From contig NZ_SIHO01000002.1 of NCBI RefSeq assembly GCF_004681125.1, positions 1,021,413-1,085,412 on the forward strand: 64,000 bases of DNA, in the 5' to 3' direction. The stretch comes from Glacieibacterium arshaanense. Lineage in GTDB: Bacteria; Pseudomonadota; Alphaproteobacteria; Sphingomonadales; Sphingomonadaceae. Below are positions 62,580 through 64,000 of the stretch, in pieces; position 1 is the first letter of the stretch, and each line of letters begins with the position of its first letter. The position numbers and the translations under genes are program-made. Below the pieces are notes generated by a model that ran no database searches, was not told the DNA's origin, and worked only from the letters and a program-made list of their open reading frames with translations.

Positions 62580-63650
62580 ATGGCAGCAGCACTCAAAATT
62601 GTGAGCGGTGACATGGACAAGGCGAAGGCGCTCGAAGCAGCGCTGGCACAGATCGACCGGGCATTCGGCAAGGGCTCGGTGATGAAACTCGGCTCGCGCG
62701 AGGCGATGGAAGTCGAGGCGATTTCGAGCGGCTCGCTTGGCCTCGATATCGCACTGGGCATCGGTGGCCTACCGCGTGGCCGTGTCGTCGAAATTTACGG
62801 CCCCGAAAGCTCGGGCAAGACCACGCTGGCGCTGCATGTCATTGCCGAAGCGCAAAAGGCCGGCGGCACCGCAGCGTTCGTCGATGCCGAACATGCGCTC
62901 GACCCCGCCTATGCCAAGAAGCTCGGCGTCAACATCGACGAACTGATCGTCTCGCAGCCCGACACCGGCGAGCAGGCGCTCGAAATCGTCGATACGCTGG
63001 TGCGCTCGAACGCCATCGACGTGCTGGTGGTCGATTCGGTTGCAGCGCTGGTGCCGCGCGCCGAAATCGAAGGCGAGATGGGCGACAGCCATGTCGGCCT
63101 GCAAGCACGTTTGATGAGCCAGTCGCTGCGCAAGCTGACCGGCAGCATTTCGCGGTCGCGCTGCATCGTCATCTTCATCAACCAACTGCGCATGAAAATC
63201 GGCGTGATGTACGGCAACCCCGAAACCACCACTGGCGGCAACGCGCTGAAGTTCTACGCCAGCGTCCGCCTCGACATCCGCCGCACCGGCCAGATCAAGG
63301 ACCGCGACGACGTCGTCGGCAACACGACGCGCGTCAAGGTCGTCAAGAACAAGGTCGCACCGCCGTTCAAGCAGGTCGAATTTGACATCATGTACGGTGA
63401 AGGCATCTCGAAGATCGGCGAAATCCTCGACCTCGGCGCCAAGGCCGGTGTTGTCGAAAAGTCGGGCGCCTGGTTCTCGTTCGATTCGATCCGCATCGGC
63501 CAGGGCCGCGAAAACTCGAAGAAGTATCTGCGCGACAACCCCGATGTCTGCGCGCGCATCGAAAAGGCCATTCGCGACAATGCGACGGGCATTTCGGAAG
63601 CTCTGCTCGTCGGTCCGAGCAGCGAAGACGATACCGACGACGCCGAATAA
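62580..63650 (+). CDS. recA: Recombinase RecA
   Basis: ATP-dependent strand-exchange protein and LexA coprotease, 356 residues. Walker [10 protein letters not shown] (residues 74-82), [14 protein letters not shown] (Walker B), [20 protein letters not shown] with the L1/L2 DNA loops ([20 protein letters not shown]) and an acidic C-terminus (EDDTDDAE). The first ~12 residues are slightly longer than E. coli RecA. Under SOS control through the box at 62483. Ends at a strong terminator. Confidence 0.98.
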   Translation: MAAALKIVSGDMDKAKALEAALAQIDRAFGKGSVMKLGSREAMEVEAISSGSLGLDIALGIGGLPRGRVVEIYGPESSGKTTLALHVIAEAQKAGGTAAFVDAEHALDPAYAKKLGVNIDELIVSQPDTGEQALEIVDTLVRSNAIDVLVVDSVAALVPRAEIEGEMGDSHVGLQARLMSQSLRKLTGSISRSRCIVIFINQLRMKIGVMYGNPETTTGGNALKFYASVRLDIRRTGQIKDRDDVVGNTTRVKVVKNKVAPPFKQVEFDIMYGEGISKIGEILDLGAKAGVVEKSGAWFSFDSIRIGQGRENSKKYLRDNPDVCARIEKAIRDNATGISEALLVGPSSEDDTDDAE

Positions 63651-63679
63651 GACACGGGTTCGTCGCGTCAAAATGCTCC

Positions 63680-63712
63680 AGGCCCGTCGGGAAACCGGCG
63701 GGCCTTTGGCTT
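63680..63712 (+). terminator. Terminator after recA
   Basis: An 11-bp stem AGGCCCGTCGG / CCGGCGGGCCT with a GAAA tetraloop, followed by TTGGCTTT, 29 bp after the recA stop. Confidence 0.8.
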
Positions 63713-63802
63713 TGGCGCGATGTACTTGCAGGCGCCGGTCTTTTCACCTTGGCCGCGAACGCCTAGATACGGGTAAAGCTGGTTTAGAGTCCTTGCAGTT
63801 AA

Positions 63803-63934
63803 AGGGCCTCCGGCGGGCAGGCCTGAGGCCTGCACCCAATTGTTTTGGGCCAGTGCATCACATCCAGCGATGGATTTGATGCCCATTCCCAGACTCATGG
63901 GTGCAGGCCTCAGGCCTGCCCGCCGGAGGCTCTT
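63803..63934. repeat. Interspersed inverted repeat, paired copy
   Basis: Halves with inner palindromes GGCCTGAGGCC (left) and GGCCTCAGGCC (right) and a ~58-base loop. It lies in the 350-bp stretch after recA (63651-64000), which otherwise holds only the recA terminator and no visible gene. Confidence 0.92.
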
Positions 63935-64000
63935 CCACCGTCAAGGGTTCAATCCAGCGCGTTTTAGTCTAAGTGCATCAACGGGCAAGGCTGCGTGCGT

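Noticed and set aside
8185..63934. Repeats as a CRISPR array
   Set aside because: Units are palindromic, dispersed over 56 kb with irregular spacing, and there are no spacers or cas genes.
1..64000. tRNA or rRNA genes
   Set aside because: No T-arm GGTTCGA-type pattern with a matching acceptor stem, and no rRNA sequence, was seen; a tRNAscan run would settle this.

Overview
The window is high-GC, tightly packed chromosomal DNA from an alphaproteobacterium, most likely a sphingomonad (order Sphingomonadales). The signs are four secreted proteins with PEPxxWA C-terminal sorting signals, a CckA-type hybrid kinase next to recA, an alphaproteobacterial LexA site (GTTC-N7-GTTC) in front of recA, and an NrdA without an ATP cone. 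No tRNA, rRNA, phage module, transposase or CRISPR array was seen.

Layout. 1-8170: a partial uvrB, two tandem PEPxxWA paralogues, a small ClpP-fold protein, two Tat-exported amidohydrolases and an aldo/keto reductase. 8171-17243: accessory genes (a PH-domain membrane protein, sulfotransferase, VOC protein, beta-lactamase-fold hydrolase, metallo-hydrolase, methyltransferase, muramidase and membrane proteins). 17335-22533: fumarase and nrdA/nrdB, with a long structured leader and a DnaA box upstream of nrdA. 22831-30169: a third PEPxxWA protein, a frame-broken EF-hand gene, a TPP enzyme, trmFO, a heme-binding barrel protein, an ABC transporter and a 26-residue membrane peptide. 30344-39245: gyrA, a lysoplasmalogenase, a lipoprotein, two TPR proteins, guaB and an RsmB-type methyltransferase. 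39338-44956: the conserved lptD-surA-pdxA-rsmA envelope/ribosome cluster. 45098-51083: pepA-holC, ppx, an AT-rich orphan gene and rnd. 51176-63650: a fourth PEPxxWA gene, aspS, ppk2, a lytic transglycosylase, dapA-smpB, an OmpA-like porin, then DUF2062 - molybdo-oxidoreductase - cckA - recA.

The main structure that genes do not explain is an interspersed inverted repeat. Each half is about 40 bp (core GCCTCCGGCGGGCAGG, then a short variable palindrome, then CCTGCACCC). Seven copies have two halves facing each other across a short loop. In three further places the halves are 0.8-1.2 kb apart and hold exactly one gene. In one of these the arms are a perfect 40-bp inverted repeat around an AT-rich orphan gene (48738-49907); in another they flank a lower-GC PH-domain gene (8185-9028). 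The outer tips sit on or next to stop codons, and the inner palindromes vary while staying complementary. This looks like a REP/BIME-like element that may also delimit single-gene cassettes, and it is the strongest candidate here for something undescribed.

Gene starts were often moved downstream of the longest reading frame, using ribosome-binding sites, signal peptides and overlaps with neighbours. Functions rest on recognised motifs only; no database search was run.
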